From contig NZ_QGGV01000008.1 in NCBI RefSeq assembly GCF_003148765.1, forward strand, positions 121,853 through 185,852: DNA of 64,000 nucleotides, given 5' to 3'. The translations under genes were made by a program, and so were the position numbers. Under the pieces are notes generated by a model, which was not told the origin of the DNA, made no database searches, and was given only the letters and a program-made list of their open reading frames with translations. Positions 8,546-17,605 of this stretch are shown in pieces. Each line of letters starts with the position of its first letter. Within the stretch, counting starts at the first letter, position 1. Source of the stretch: Silicimonas algicola (GTDB lineage: Bacteria > Pseudomonadota > Alphaproteobacteria > Rhodobacterales > Rhodobacteraceae).

Positions 8546-10237
8546 TCAGCGATGTTCCTCGGCCGCAGTCGCGGCCAGCGCGCGGTTGTAGGCGCGCAGA
8601 GCGTCGACGTGAAAGAGTGCACCGTGAATGCGGGGCGTCTCGCCCTCGGCGCCGAGCGTCACCACCGGCAGGAAGGCGCGGCCGGTGTTCTCGAACTGCG
8701 GAAGTGCTGTTTCGAGCGTGGCGTTCGGATCGACCCAGTGGCCGTCCTCGATGGCGGACCAGACGGCGTCCTCGGGCGCATAGCGCGGGTCCTCCGGCTT
8801 GCGCATGACGTTTGCCACCCGGAAGAGCGACAGAAGATAGGCCTGCGGACCCTGCGAGAGGTGGACGTTCCGCCGCTCGAGTTGGGTCAGGAAGAAGGAG
8901 CGGTGGACGAGGCGTGACGCAAGGCTCGTCGACATGGACACCGCGACCATGACGGCAAGTCCCGTCTGCCAGTCGCCGGTCAGCTCGAAGACGATGAGCG
9001 TGGTCGAAATGGGCGCGCCAAGGACGGCCGCGGCGACAGCGCCCATGCCGGCAAGTGCGTAAAGCGTTTCCGACCCGGAGTTGTCGGGAAAGATCGCCGT
9101 GGCGGTCAACCCGAAGGCGAGGCCCAGAAGGGCCCCCACCATCAGGGAGGGCGAGAAGATGCCCCCGCCCATTCGGCCCGCGAAGGTGATGGCGACCGCG
9201 ACTACCTTGATGACGCAGAAGACTACCGCTTCGCGCCAGCCGAGCGCACCCGTCAGCGCGGCCGAGGTCGTCTCGTAGCCCACGCCGATGATGTGCGGGA
9301 AGGCGAGCGCGATCAGGCCGAGGATCAGGCCCGAAAGTGCCGGCCGCAAGACGCGTGGAAGGCCGGTCCGTTCCTTGAAGCGGGTGAACAGGTCGTCGGC
9401 GAGGAAGATGGTGCCCATCATCACGGCTGCAACCAGTCCCGACAGCAAACCCAGAAGGAGGAAGGCCGGAAGCTCGACGTAGAAGGACAGGCTGCCCTCC
9501 TGCGCCAGGGTGAACTCGGTCACGTCGCCGAAGACGAGGCGCGAGATGACCGTGCCCGCGACGCTGGCGATCACGATTGGCGCGAAGGCATGGGCCGCGA
9601 AGTGCCGCAGGATGACCTCCAGCGCAAAGAGAGCGCCCGCAATCGGTGCATTGAACGAGGCTGAAACGGCGGCCGCGACGGCACATCCCAAAAGATCACG
9701 TCCGGTGATGCCATCAGCGTTGATCCGGCGCGACACCCAGGATGCGATGACGGCGACGAGGTGAACGACCGGGCCCTCGCGTCCGCTCGAACCTCCCGTG
9801 GACAGGGTGATGAGCGAGGCCGCAGCCGAGGCGAGGCCCTCCTTCGTGTGGACGCGACCCTCGTTCAGTGCGGCGCCCTCGATGACTTCGGCCACCGACT
9901 TGGCCCTGTGGTCGGCGGTGAAGCGGTTCAGGATCAGGCCCACGACAAGGCCGCCGACCACCGGGATGGCGACGATCCAGTACCACGCCAGCGTCTCCGC
10001 ATAGGTTCGCATCAGCCGGGGCTCGTCGGTGCCGTAGAGCGCCGATTGGAGAAGGTTGATCCCGAGCCGGAACAGCACCGCCGCGCATCCTGCGGCGAGG
10101 CCGATGAGAAGGGCGATGAACCAGAACTGGACCTTGTCGGGACCCCGTTCCCGCATCAGGCGCCAGGCCCGAAGGATTTCTTCCCTGACCTTGTCGGCCA
10201 GGAAGGCGACCCAGTTCTGCGGTGGCGGGGTGTCCAT
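8546..10237 (-). CDS. ClC-family chloride channel/antiporter with CBS-like tail
   Basis: A 563-residue membrane protein of the voltage-gated ClC family. Two signature segments are clear: GSSGREGPVVH, with the gating glutamate, and GGGIFSPSLMVGALLG. The canonical GSGIP segment is not recognisable; the matching region reads AKSVAEVIEG, so the serine that coordinates the central chloride in E. coli ClC may be absent. The C-terminal 120 residues look like a cytoplasmic CBS-type domain (VDPNATLETALPQFENTGRAF). GGAGAT precedes the chosen ATG at 10237. Proton-coupled exchange versus channel activity cannot be decided here. Confidence 0.92.
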   Translation of the reverse strand: MDTPPPQNWVAFLADKVREEILRAWRLMRERGPDKVQFWFIALLIGLAAGCAAVLFRLGINLLQSALYGTDEPRLMRTYAETLAWYWIVAIPVVGGLVVGLILNRFTADHRAKSVAEVIEGAALNEGRVHTKEGLASAAASLITLSTGGSSGREGPVVHLVAVIASWVSRRINADGITGRDLLGCAVAAAVSASFNAPIAGALFALEVILRHFAAHAFAPIVIASVAGTVISRLVFGDVTEFTLAQEGSLSFYVELPAFLLLGLLSGLVAAVMMGTIFLADDLFTRFKERTGLPRVLRPALSGLILGLIALAFPHIIGVGYETTSAALTGALGWREAVVFCVIKVVAVAITFAGRMGGGIFSPSLMVGALLGLAFGLTATAIFPDNSGSETLYALAGMGAVAAAVLGAPISTTLIVFELTGDWQTGLAVMVAVSMSTSLASRLVHRSFFLTQLERRNVHLSQGPQAYLLSLFRVANVMRKPEDPRYAPEDAVWSAIEDGHWVDPNATLETALPQFENTGRAFLPVVTLGAEGETPRIHGALFHVDALRAYNRALAATAAEEHR

Positions 10238-10354
10238 TCCGATCTCCTGCCCCGTTCGTAGGACAACGCGCCTTGTACCGAAAGGCCCTCGCTGTGCGAT
10301 TTGGGCCGTGCTGTGGTCTTGCGCTTCGGAGGATCTCCAAGGCATCCTTCCGGC

Positions 10355-11128
10355 ATGGCACTTTCGGTCGACCTGAATTCGGACATGGGCGAGGGCTTCG
10401 GGCCCTGGAAGATGGGCGACGACGCGGGGCTTCTGCGGATCGTCACCTCGGCCAACATTGCCTGCGGGTTCCATGCGGGCGACGCCGACACGATGGCGGC
10501 GACGATGCGGCTGGCGGTCGAGCACGGCGTAGGAATTGGCGCGCATCCAGGCTTTGCGGACCTTCAGGGCTTCGGACGGCGGCAGATGCAGGTGCCGATC
10601 CCCACGCTCGCCAACATGGTCCGCTATCAGGTCGGAGCGGCGCAGGCGATGGCGCGTGCGGCGGGAGGCGAGGTAGGGCATCTGAAGCTGCACGGCGCAT
10701 TGTCCAACATGGCCTGCCACGACGAGGCGATGGCGCGCGCCTGCTTCGAGGCGGCGCTCGATGTTGCGCCCGATATCGTCATCATGGGGCTGGCCGCGAC
10801 GGTGATGGAGACGGTGGCGCGCGACCTCGGCTGCAACTGGGCGGGAGAGATTTTCGCGGACCGCGCCTACAACGCCGACGGCACGCTCGTCGACCGGCGC
10901 CAGCCCCGCGCGATGATCCACGACGCGGGCGAGGCTGCGCAGCGGATGGTGGAGTTCGTCAAGGCTGGAGCGATCCTTGCAGGCGACGGATCACGACTGG
11001 AGACGAGGATCGACAGCATCTGCGTTCATGGCGACAGTGCCGAGGCGGTGGCGCTGGCGCAGGCAGTGAGGGACGGCCTGACGGAGGCCGGGATCGAGGT
11101 TCGGCCGTTCGGCGGCCAACCCCTGTGA
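10355..11128 (+). CDS. pxpA: 5-oxoprolinase subunit A (LamB/YcsF family)
   Basis: A 257-residue protein of the PxpA (YcsF) family, a subunit of the bacterial ATP-dependent 5-oxoprolinase PxpABC that opens pyroglutamate to glutamate. The N-terminal signature VDLNSDMGEGFGPW, the motifs ANIACGFHAGD and GAHPGF, and VKAGAILAGDGSRLET near the C-terminus are diagnostic. The gene is divergent from clc. pxpB and pxpC are not adjacent in this window, which is unusual because the three genes are often clustered. Confidence 0.93.
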   Translation: MALSVDLNSDMGEGFGPWKMGDDAGLLRIVTSANIACGFHAGDADTMAATMRLAVEHGVGIGAHPGFADLQGFGRRQMQVPIPTLANMVRYQVGAAQAMARAAGGEVGHLKLHGALSNMACHDEAMARACFEAALDVAPDIVIMGLAATVMETVARDLGCNWAGEIFADRAYNADGTLVDRRQPRAMIHDAGEAAQRMVEFVKAGAILAGDGSRLETRIDSICVHGDSAEAVALAQAVRDGLTEAGIEVRPFGGQPL

Positions 11129-11132
11129 CGCG

Positions 11133-11414
11133 TCAATAGACTTGAGGGACCACGGGATCGGCCTCAACGCGCAGCTGGCGGTCCCAGCCGGCGTCGAGGT
11201 CGGTCACCTTGCTCAGGACCCTGAGGATGCGGGTCGAGGGAACCCCGGCGAAACTGCAGAAGTCCAGATCGTCCTCAAGTGCTGCGAGCTCGTCGTCGGC
11301 AAGCGACGAAATAGCCTGTGAGAGGGTTTCAGCATCGACGCTGTCGAGAGGGACGGACCGGCTGGCGTGGTCGGAGATGAAGTCGAACATGGGACATAAC
11401 TCGTAGACTGACAC
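11133..11414 (-). CDS. Hypothetical small acidic protein
   Basis: A 93-residue acidic protein with no recognised domain. A GTG start at 11414 is favoured because GGGAG lies five bases upstream; an in-frame ATG at 11390 gives 85 residues. The middle is rich in Asp/Glu and Leu (SLADDELAALEDDLDF), suggesting an amphipathic helix. It converges on pxpA with a four-base gap. Confidence 0.5.
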   Translation of the reverse strand: MSVYELCPMFDFISDHASRSVPLDSVDAETLSQAISSLADDELAALEDDLDFCSFAGVPSTRILRVLSKVTDLDAGWDRQLRVEADPVVPQVY

Positions 11415-11645
11415 TGTGACTCCCGTTTACCAAAAACGCGCTGCAATCTCCACATGTAATTTCCGCAGTTTTTGCACGTATGTGGCGACATTGGGGCAAG
11501 ACTGCCTTATTCTGACCACATTTGGTTTTGCGCACGGAACTTCCGCAGAAATTTCGTGAAAACTCCCCTCACCTACCACGAAGCGACCGCAATCCCGGGC
11601 CAATGGGAACGTGTGACCACATTACAAGTGACGGGAGAGACAAGA

Positions 11646-11846
11646 ATGAAGAAAGTCGCCGGATCGGATGCCCTTGAGAGGGTCTTGGGTTTCGGGCTTT
11701 TTGCGCTCTACCTCGTCACCTCCATCCGCCTCTGCCGCTATTCGACGTGGCGCCGAGCGGGCTCGCCCAATCCGTTTCTGCCGCCGACGATGAAGGTCGC
11801 CCTCGCGGCCTACGAGCGTCAGCGGGTCGTTCTTGCGCTGACCTGA
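11646..11846 (+). CDS. Hypothetical 66-residue basic protein
   Basis: A short protein with a hydrophobic N-terminal third (VLGFGLFALYLVTSIRLCRYS) that could be a membrane anchor, followed by a basic tail. GGAGA lies seven bases upstream of the ATG. It is followed by a bidirectional hairpin at 11868-11897. No family recognised. Confidence 0.5.
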   Translation: MKKVAGSDALERVLGFGLFALYLVTSIRLCRYSTWRRAGSPNPFLPPTMKVALAAYERQRVVLALT

Positions 11847-11867
11847 GCCACCCGCAGACGTCGCAAG

Positions 11868-11897
11868 AAAAAGGCCGCCTCTCGGGGCGGCCCTTCT
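11868..11897 (-). terminator. Intrinsic terminator of tig (possibly bidirectional)
   Basis: A GC-rich stem (GGCCGCC 11873-11879 with GGCGGCC 11886-11892, six-base loop). On the minus strand it is followed by TTTTT, making a textbook terminator for tig. On the plus strand it follows the small gene ending at 11846 but lacks a clean U-tract. Confidence 0.8.
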
Positions 11898-11918
11898 CGT
11901 TGTCGGATCGGCCGGGGC

Positions 11919-13250
11919 CTATTCGTCGTCGAGCGCGTCGACCGCCTTCTGAAGCTCATCCTTGGATGACTTCTTTTCCTTCACGGTCGTCTGCTCGAAG
12001 ATGTGGTCGACGACCTTGTCTTCGAAGATCGGCGCCTGAAGCTGCTGCCGCATCTGGGCGTTCTGCTGAACGAATTCGAAGAACTGCCGCTCTTGCCCGG
12101 GATACTGGCGGGCCTGGTTCATCACGGCCTGGGTCATCTCGGCGTCGGTCACCTTGATCTCGGCCTTCTGACCAAGCTCGGCCAGGAGAAGTCCGAGACG
12201 CACACGGCGCTCGGCGAGCTTCTTGTGCTCTTCCGTGGGCTCGATCTTGTCGTGATTGTGACCCTGGTGATCCGGGTTCTCGTCGTGCCAGAGCTGGTGT
12301 GCGATCTGGGCTGCCTCGGCTTCGACCAGAGACGGCGGCAGGTCGAACGACACAACGTCGTCGAGCGCATCGAGAAGCGCCCGCTTCATCACCGCGCGCG
12401 AGGCGCTGTCGTATTCGGACTTGATCCGTTCCGACACCTGGGTCTTCAGCGCGTCGAGGCTTTCCGCGCCGTATTTCTTCGCCAGATCGTCGTCGAGCGT
12501 TGCAGGCTTCGGTTCCTTCACGGCCTTGACGGTGACGTCGAAGGTCGCGGCCTGGCCGGCGAGTTCCTTGTTGCCATAGGCTTCGGGGAAGCTGACCTCG
12601 ACCGTCATTTCATCGCCGGCCTTCACGCCGACGAGCTGCTCTTCGAAGCCGGGGATGAATTGACCCGACCCAAGCGTCAGCGGAAAATCCTCGGCCGCGC
12701 CGCCCTGGAAGGCCTCGCCTCCGACCTTGCCGACGAAGTCGATCACGACCTGATCGCCGTCCTTGGACTTCGAGCCCTTCTTGCGATCCTCGAAGTTCTG
12801 GGAGCTTTCGGCAAGCTTCTGGAGCGCTTCGTCGATCGATGCGTCATCGGCTTCGACGACCAGCTTTTCCAGTTTGATCTTCGACAGGTCGACCTCGGGA
12901 ATGTCGGGCAGCGCCTCGTAGGTCATGTCGACCTCGACGTCGTCGCCTTCCTTCCAGCCTTCGTTCTTCATCTCGACCTTCGGCTGCATCGCCGGACGGT
13001 CGCCAGACTCCTCGAAGTGCTTGGCCATGACGCCGTCGACGCTTTCCTGCATCGCCTCGCCCAGAAGGCGGGGGCCGAACTGCTTGCGCAGAAGCGCCAT
13101 CGGCACCTTGCCCTTGCGGAAGCCCTTCATCTCGACCTCGGGGGCGGCCTCGGCGAGCTTCTCGTTGACCTTCGCGTCCAGTTCCTCGGCCGTGACGATC
13201 AGCTTGTAGCCGCGCATCAGCCCTTCGTTCAGCGTCTGGGTGACCTGCAT
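11919..13250 (-). CDS. tig: Trigger factor (ribosome-associated chaperone, PPIase)
   Basis: A 443-residue trigger factor. The N-terminal ribosome-binding domain holds the signature [17 protein letters not shown] (about residues 43-59). It is followed by an FKBP-type peptidyl-prolyl isomerase domain ([19 protein letters not shown] to [12 protein letters not shown]) and the helical C-terminal substrate-binding domain. The length is standard. It acts at the ribosome exit tunnel on nascent chains. A strong terminator follows. An unusual feature is a His/Asp-rich stretch in the C-terminal domain ([14 protein letters not shown]). Confidence 0.97.
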   Translation of the reverse strand: MQVTQTLNEGLMRGYKLIVTAEELDAKVNEKLAEAAPEVEMKGFRKGKVPMALLRKQFGPRLLGEAMQESVDGVMAKHFEESGDRPAMQPKVEMKNEGWKEGDDVEVDMTYEALPDIPEVDLSKIKLEKLVVEADDASIDEALQKLAESSQNFEDRKKGSKSKDGDQVVIDFVGKVGGEAFQGGAAEDFPLTLGSGQFIPGFEEQLVGVKAGDEMTVEVSFPEAYGNKELAGQAATFDVTVKAVKEPKPATLDDDLAKKYGAESLDALKTQVSERIKSEYDSASRAVMKRALLDALDDVVSFDLPPSLVEAEAAQIAHQLWHDENPDHQGHNHDKIEPTEEHKKLAERRVRLGLLLAELGQKAEIKVTDAEMTQAVMNQARQYPGQERQFFEFVQQNAQMRQQLQAPIFEDKVVDHIFEQTTVKEKKSSKDELQKAVDALDDE

Positions 13251-13361
13251 GGGTATCCTCGTGTCTGTCCCGCGCGCGTGCGGCGCGGGGCCGGAAAATC
13301 AGCGGCCCTTCTAGGGCGGGGACGGCAGGGGCGCAAGCGGAAACGGGCGTTCCGGAAGGCG

Positions 13362-14186
13362 TCAGATGGCCCGGGCCAGAGCATCGTCGCTGACCACGGT
13401 CCAGCCCGAGACGCCGCGGCGGAAGACGTGGATTTCCCCGGTCTCGAATTGCGCCTTTCCTTCGGGGACCGCCATTTGCATCACCCTCAGCTTGTCGCCC
13501 TTCGCGTCGATCACCGCGAAGTCATTCGGCTCGCCGCGCACGCGCGACGAAAGCCCCGTCCCGGTGTGGACCTGAAGGGTCTGCTGGACGCCCTTGCGCG
13601 CCACGAATGGCTCCACCCGCCAGTGGTGCAGATGCCCTGAAAGGATGACGTGGGGGCCGCAATGCGACCATGTCTCGAGCGCGTCCGGGGCGCAGAGCAT
13701 CAGCTTCTTTTCGATCAGTTCCGCGTGGTGAAACGGGTGGTGCGCAACGATGATGACCGTCTTGCGGCCGACATTGCGCGTGATGTGCTCGGCGATGCGG
13801 TCGATCTGGGCAGCGGTGACCTTGCCTCGCTGGTGCGCCCGGGGATCGGTGGTGTCGAGACCCACGATCTCGACGCTTGGGTAGCTGCGCACCGGCTCGC
13901 GTTCTGCAGCGATGAACTTCGAGTAGGCGGCGTAGGGTGCGAAGAGCCGGGAGGACAGGTTGTAAAGCGGAATATCGTGGTTTCCCGGGACGGCAAGCCA
14001 CGGCACCTCGAGCCGATCCATGAACTCTCTTGCCGGGCGGAACTGCGAGGCGCGGGCGCGCTGGACGAAATCGCCCGCCATGACGACGAGGTCGGGACTG
14101 GCCTGACGGATCGCATCGGACAGGGGGACGAGAAGGTCGGGCCGTTCCCGCCCGAAGTGCAGGTCGGATATCTGGACCAGCCTCAT
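13362..14186 (-). CDS. Calcineurin-like metallophosphoesterase (CpdA-like)
   Basis: A 274-residue phosphoesterase with the complete dimetal motif set in order: ISDLHFG (DxH), MAGDF (GD), PGNHD, AHHPFHH and SGHLHHW. The order and length resemble class III cyclic-nucleotide phosphodiesterases (CpdA/Rv0805 type), but the substrate cannot be read from sequence. It overlaps the upstream lipid-kinase gene by four bases (ATGA), so the two are translationally coupled. Confidence 0.88.
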   Translation of the reverse strand: MRLVQISDLHFGRERPDLLVPLSDAIRQASPDLVVMAGDFVQRARASQFRPAREFMDRLEVPWLAVPGNHDIPLYNLSSRLFAPYAAYSKFIAAEREPVRSYPSVEIVGLDTTDPRAHQRGKVTAAQIDRIAEHITRNVGRKTVIIVAHHPFHHAELIEKKLMLCAPDALETWSHCGPHVILSGHLHHWRVEPFVARKGVQQTLQVHTGTGLSSRVRGEPNDFAVIDAKGDKLRVMQMAVPEGKAQFETGEIHVFRRGVSGWTVVSDDALARAI

Positions 14187-15106
14187 CCTTCAGGAACCAG
14201 CACCTGCACGGCGTCCTTCAAGACCCTGAAACGATAAGGACCCTTCATGCGCTCGTTCTCGCCGTCGCGCGCGACAAGGCGCTCGGCCCGGCGCGTTTCG
14301 ATCAACACCTCTTCGCCCGTGAGAAGCGTGAAGTCGTGATCCTTGCGGGCCCCGCGAAAGGCGACCTTGAGTGCGCGCCAGATCAGCATGAGCCGTCCGC
14401 TGTCGGGCGCGATCATCACGGCGAACTTGCCGTCACGCACAGCCTCGGCGCCGTCGAGCTCGTACTCTTCGAGCTGGTAGGCACAGATACCGACGAAGAC
14501 CATGGGGGTCTTGGTCCGAACCTTCTTGCCGTCGACGGTCACCGCCATCGTCAGGGGCTTGTAGAGGGTGATCATGGCCTTGAGGACAGACCAATAGGCC
14601 GCCATGCGGCTCCGGCCCCAGGTCTTGTAGACGTCCTCGCGCTCTTTCAGGATCATCGCATAGGCGCCGATGCTGGCATTGTTGATGAACACCTTGCCGT
14701 TCACGTCGCCGAGCGTCGCGGGTTCCGTGCGGCCAGACCGGATCACCTCGACCGCGTCATCGAATTCCTCTGGGATATTAAGGCTTCGCGCGAAGAAGTT
14801 GAACGTTCCAAGCGGCAGCACGCCCATGTTCACGCCGGAGTCCACAAGACCCGCAGCCACGCCGCATATGGTGCCGTCTCCACCCGCCGCCACGACCGTC
14901 GTGAAGCCGTTCTTGGCCGCCGCGCGGGCAATCTCGGTCAGGTCGTCGCCGGGCGCGACGGCATGCACCTCAAGCGACCGCCCCGTGGCCGAGAGCGCCT
15001 GCTGAAGGCGCGAGGCGCAGTCCGTGCCTTCGCCGGTGCCGGAGCCCTGGTTGACGATCGCATAAATGGCGCCGGTGTCCGCGTCCGGTTGGGTCTGGAG
15101 ATTCAT
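14183..15106 (-). CDS. Diacylglycerol/lipid kinase family protein (YegS-like)
   Basis: A 307-residue protein with the diacylglycerol kinase catalytic signature: the nucleotide-binding loop VVAAGGDGTICGVAAGL and the PLGTFNFFAR motif. YegS/DgkB-like enzymes phosphorylate lipids or sphingolipid-like alcohols with ATP. ATG 15106 gives a normal N-terminus (TGAIYAIVNQGSG). It forms a two-gene operon with the metallophosphoesterase downstream. Its upstream flank abuts the left end of the integrated element. Confidence 0.88.
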   Translation of the reverse strand: MNLQTQPDADTGAIYAIVNQGSGTGEGTDCASRLQQALSATGRSLEVHAVAPGDDLTEIARAAAKNGFTTVVAAGGDGTICGVAAGLVDSGVNMGVLPLGTFNFFARSLNIPEEFDDAVEVIRSGRTEPATLGDVNGKVFINNASIGAYAMILKEREDVYKTWGRSRMAAYWSVLKAMITLYKPLTMAVTVDGKKVRTKTPMVFVGICAYQLEEYELDGAEAVRDGKFAVMIAPDSGRLMLIWRALKVAFRGARKDHDFTLLTGEEVLIETRRAERLVARDGENERMKGPYRFRVLKDAVQVLVPEG

Positions 15107-15174
15107 CTGGGTGTCCTGACTGAGCGGCAGGACAACGCGATCCCCTGACGGCGGTTCCGGGCGAAAAGGGGCAG

Positions 15175-15234
15175 TGGTGCGGGTGAAGGGACTCGAACCC
15201 CCACGCCTTGCGGCGCCAGAACCTAAATCTGGTG
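15175..15234. repeat. attL: truncated tRNA-Leu 3' segment
   Basis: This copy contains the CCA end, acceptor strand, T-arm, variable arm and 3' anticodon region of tRNA-Leu in minus orientation, then stops matching after GGTG at 15234. It differs from the copy at 30229-30288 only at 15186 and 15194, both in the T-arm/acceptor part. Because the tRNA 5' half lies on the rpiA side, this left copy is the chromosome's original tRNA 3' end. Confidence 0.9.
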
Positions 15235-15384
15235 ATTTTGCCTTTTTACCCCCCAGATGTGACATTTTGGCGAAAGGGTCCGCAGCCCGTAAGTTTATGT
15301 AAAGATGCATTATTTTGATCGTGTGAGCGTTTCCTCATAGTTTGGCCGCATTCTGTGGATAACCCCCGATTCTGCGTTCCGCGC

Positions 15385-15402
15385 GTAGCAGAATTGTAGC
15401 AG
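15385..15402 (+). repeat. Left copy of 18-bp terminal repeat (probable integrase arm site)
   Basis: The 18-mer GTAGCAGAATTGTAGCAG occurs here and, identical and in the same orientation, at 30150-30167. It is itself a near-tandem of GTAGCAG. One copy lies 150 bp inside attL and the other 61 bp inside attR, as expected for arm-type sites bound by the N-terminal domain of a tyrosine integrase. Confidence 0.7.
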
Positions 15403-15422
15403 GATCGGTTGGAGGGCCAGAA

Positions 15423-16709
15423 ATGACCAAACGCATCAAGCTGACTAAAGCGGTAATCGACGGCCTTCACTATGAGCGCGACGGCGGACAGGTCAGCGAC
15501 CTTGAGGTACCCGAACTGAAGGTGCGCCTCACACCTACGGCGAAGACTTACGAAGCTCGCTGGACGTCGAAGACGGAGGGGCGCGTCCTTACCCGTAAGA
15601 TTGCCCGCGTCGGAGAGATAAGCGTCAGCGAAGCCCGAGACCGCGCGCGCAAGATCGTCGCAGAAGATCTACCCCGTGCCGTCGAAACCTTGAGGGACGT
15701 TTTCAAGGTTTGGGATCAGACCTACTCGTCGGCAGTCAGCGCCGGGCATGCGGAAGAGTTCCGCCGAACATGGGCCAAGCACATTGAGCCCGATTTAGGT
15801 CACTTGAAGCTGACCGCCCTCACCCACAACAAGCTCCAAGGCTGGTACAACAAGAAGCGCACTGAATACCCCCTTTCGCCCAAGGGCAAGGCGCGCACCA
15901 AACCTAATTCGGCGGCGACGGTCCGGCGCTGGATAGCTTACGTTTCGAAGCTATGCGCCATCGCCCGCAAGCTCGGCTACATGGTTGGAAATCCGACCGA
16001 AGGCTTGGAGATGGCAACTCCAAGTCGGCGGCTGGACCTTTTTAACCGAGAAGACATCAGGACCCTTGGCGACAACCTGACCGGAATAGAAAACAGGTAC
16101 CCAATCGGTGCGGCGTTGATACGGTTCCTTATGATCTTCCCGTGTCGCGGTATCGAGGCGCGCGAAATGCTGTGGAGGGACGTCGATCTTGAGGCGGGGA
16201 CATGGACCATCCCCGCCGACCGATACAAGACCGGCCAAGACAAAGTTTTTCCACTAGGACCACTCCAAGTGGACCATCTTCGGAACCTGCCCCGCTGGTC
16301 GGACACATACGTTTTTCCGCGCCCGTCCAGTATCGGCGTCGGTCGGACAAAGACCGCTCAAACGGACAGCGACTTGCCGGTAACCAAGAACCATCAGATT
16401 CATGTCTGGAAGAAGGTCCGACCGAAGCCCTTGGGCGCGCATACTCTTCGGCGGACGATTGGCCACCTCTTGCTCAACAAGAACGTGCCGTTGGAGGTCG
16501 TCTCCAAGCTCTTGGGCCATAGCAACACTCTTGTGACGCAACAAATTTACGCTCGACTGGACCCCCAGACGGCGGCAAAACACTTGGCAGTTTGGAGCAC
16601 CTTCCTTGAAGATGACGAGGCAGAAACAGAACCGCATTTCGTGGATTATGTGCTCAAACAACAAAGCAAGATTGCAGCCCATGAATACAACAAGAAATTA
16701 GTCGACTAA
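15423..16709 (+). CDS. int: Tyrosine integrase (site-specific recombinase)
   Basis: A 428-residue phage-type integrase. The N-terminus carries an arm-binding-like domain (residues 1-80), then a core-binding SAM-like helical domain, and a catalytic domain with all expected residues: Arg in FPCRGIEAREM, Lys in RYKTGQDKVFPL, the HTLRR box, LLGHSN and the nucleophilic Tyr in QQIYARLD. GGAGG lies eight bases before the ATG. It sits 190 bp inside attL, facing into the element, the usual arrangement for a tRNA-targeting island. It should catalyse recombination between the 60-bp repeats. Confidence 0.95.
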   Translation: MTKRIKLTKAVIDGLHYERDGGQVSDLEVPELKVRLTPTAKTYEARWTSKTEGRVLTRKIARVGEISVSEARDRARKIVAEDLPRAVETLRDVFKVWDQTYSSAVSAGHAEEFRRTWAKHIEPDLGHLKLTALTHNKLQGWYNKKRTEYPLSPKGKARTKPNSAATVRRWIAYVSKLCAIARKLGYMVGNPTEGLEMATPSRRLDLFNREDIRTLGDNLTGIENRYPIGAALIRFLMIFPCRGIEAREMLWRDVDLEAGTWTIPADRYKTGQDKVFPLGPLQVDHLRNLPRWSDTYVFPRPSSIGVGRTKTAQTDSDLPVTKNHQIHVWKKVRPKPLGAHTLRRTIGHLLLNKNVPLEVVSKLLGHSNTLVTQQIYARLDPQTAAKHLAVWSTFLEDDEAETEPHFVDYVLKQQSKIAAHEYNKKLVD

Positions 16710-16792
16710 GCTCGCATTTCGAAAATTCTAACTATGACCCGTTATGCTAATTTTACTTGACGTATCTAATGTCATTTAATACAATGCGAGCT
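16709..16792. promoter_or_regulatory. 10-bp inverted repeat bracketing the early promoter
   Basis: AGCTCGCATT (16709-16718) and its exact complement AATGCGAGCT (16783-16792) flank the segment between the integrase stop codon and the next gene. The right arm overlaps the -10 box at 16780-16785, so a protein bound to both arms could block or loop this promoter. The first base of the left arm is the last base of the int stop codon. Confidence 0.55.
16757..16785 (+). promoter_or_regulatory. Strong sigma-70-type promoter for the small-gene operon
   Basis: TTGACG (16757-16762), a 17-bp spacer and TACAAT (16780-16785) make a near-consensus sigma-70 promoter, rare in this GC-rich window. It drives rightward toward 16862. 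The spacer is itself partly dyad symmetric (TGAC/GTCA). Confidence 0.75.
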
Positions 16793-16861
16793 ACATGGGA
16801 TATTTTTGTGCCGGGGGCTCGATCTATTCCTTAAATCACCTATTTATGAGGATAGATAGAA

Positions 16862-17128
16862 ATGACCGGGATTGTATCCTATGGCGATATCGCTGTCGCC
16901 ACCCGTAGAAGTATCAGTAGTGTGAACATGTTTTCTGCTCTGTCCCGCCCGAAGTCTATGCCTTACAAGGGCATCAAGCTTAATGGATCGCATTTGCCGA
17001 CACGTTTCTACGATATTGAGAATGTGGTCTCGTGGCTCTGGACTGCATATGCCCATATGGACAATGTGACCGAGAGGAACCTACGCACCTTGGCGTTGCA
17101 GAACGCGGAGGCGTATGGTGATGTCTGA
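16862..17128 (+). CDS. Small putative HTH protein (AlpA/excisionase-like)
   Basis: An 88-residue protein placed directly after the integrase, behind a strong promoter. The segment YGDIAVATRRSISSVNMFS could be a helix-turn-helix and LPTRFYDIENVVSWL resembles the wing-plus-helix of AlpA/MerR-type excisionases, where RFY...DV..WL recurs. In P4-like satellites the gene at this place is often an AlpA-type regulator controlling excision. The family match is by eye and weak. It overlaps the next gene by 14 bases. Confidence 0.5.
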   Translation: MTGIVSYGDIAVATRRSISSVNMFSALSRPKSMPYKGIKLNGSHLPTRFYDIENVVSWLWTAYAHMDNVTERNLRTLALQNAEAYGDV

Positions 17129-17603
17129 AGAATTCCGCCGCATCGTCGCTACATCGCCCGAGTTGCAGGCGCGCTGGCACACTATGACCGACCGCCTTGC
17201 TGCCAAGGTCCGCGAAGACTTCGGCGTTGAGGTACCGAAGGAAGAACTGGCACAAGTATTGTGCGTGCGCCTTGCCGTGCTCTCCGGTGACGAAGATCTG
17301 TTGACTACATTCGACGCTGAGATTCAGCGTCATCCCGGCGTGGCGCAAGCCGCGAAAGAGCGAGAGCTAGTTCGCATTCTGGCGGATCAGAAAGACCCGG
17401 CGCACGACCATGCGCGTAACGAATGGAATCGTCTTTCGCCTCATGAGAAGATTCGCCGTGCCCGTCAGATAGAAGCCGCACAGCCGAAGACCGCAAAGCC
17501 CAAGATACTTTCGGTCGAAGAGCAAGCAGCGGCTATTAAGATGGTGTCGCAGCTTCGCGGCGGTGACCGGATCGCGATGGCGCGCAAACTTGGACTGTCG
17601 TAG
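17115..17603 (+). CDS. Element protein of unknown function
   Basis: A 162-residue, mostly helical protein with no family recognised. The C-terminal half is charged, with a final motif GGDRIAMARKLGLS that looks like one helix-turn-helix half. Two starts are possible, ATG 17115 (GGAG four bases upstream) or ATG 17121 (same site ten bases upstream). It overlaps the preceding gene, indicating translational coupling, and is followed at two bases by the terminase-like gene. Confidence 0.6.
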   Translation: MVMSEEFRRIVATSPELQARWHTMTDRLAAKVREDFGVEVPKEELAQVLCVRLAVLSGDEDLLTTFDAEIQRHPGVAQAAKERELVRILADQKDPAHDHARNEWNRLSPHEKIRRARQIEAAQPKTAKPKILSVEEQAAAIKMVSQLRGGDRIAMARKLGLS

Positions 17604-17605
17604 TT

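Noticed and set aside
12003..13640. Long plus-strand open frame opposite tig
   Set aside because: Antisense shadow of trigger factor and the metallophosphoesterase; no domain signature.
15175..15234. A second tRNA-Leu gene
   Set aside because: Only the 3' part is present; the 5' half and D-arm are missing, so it is attL and not a tRNA gene.
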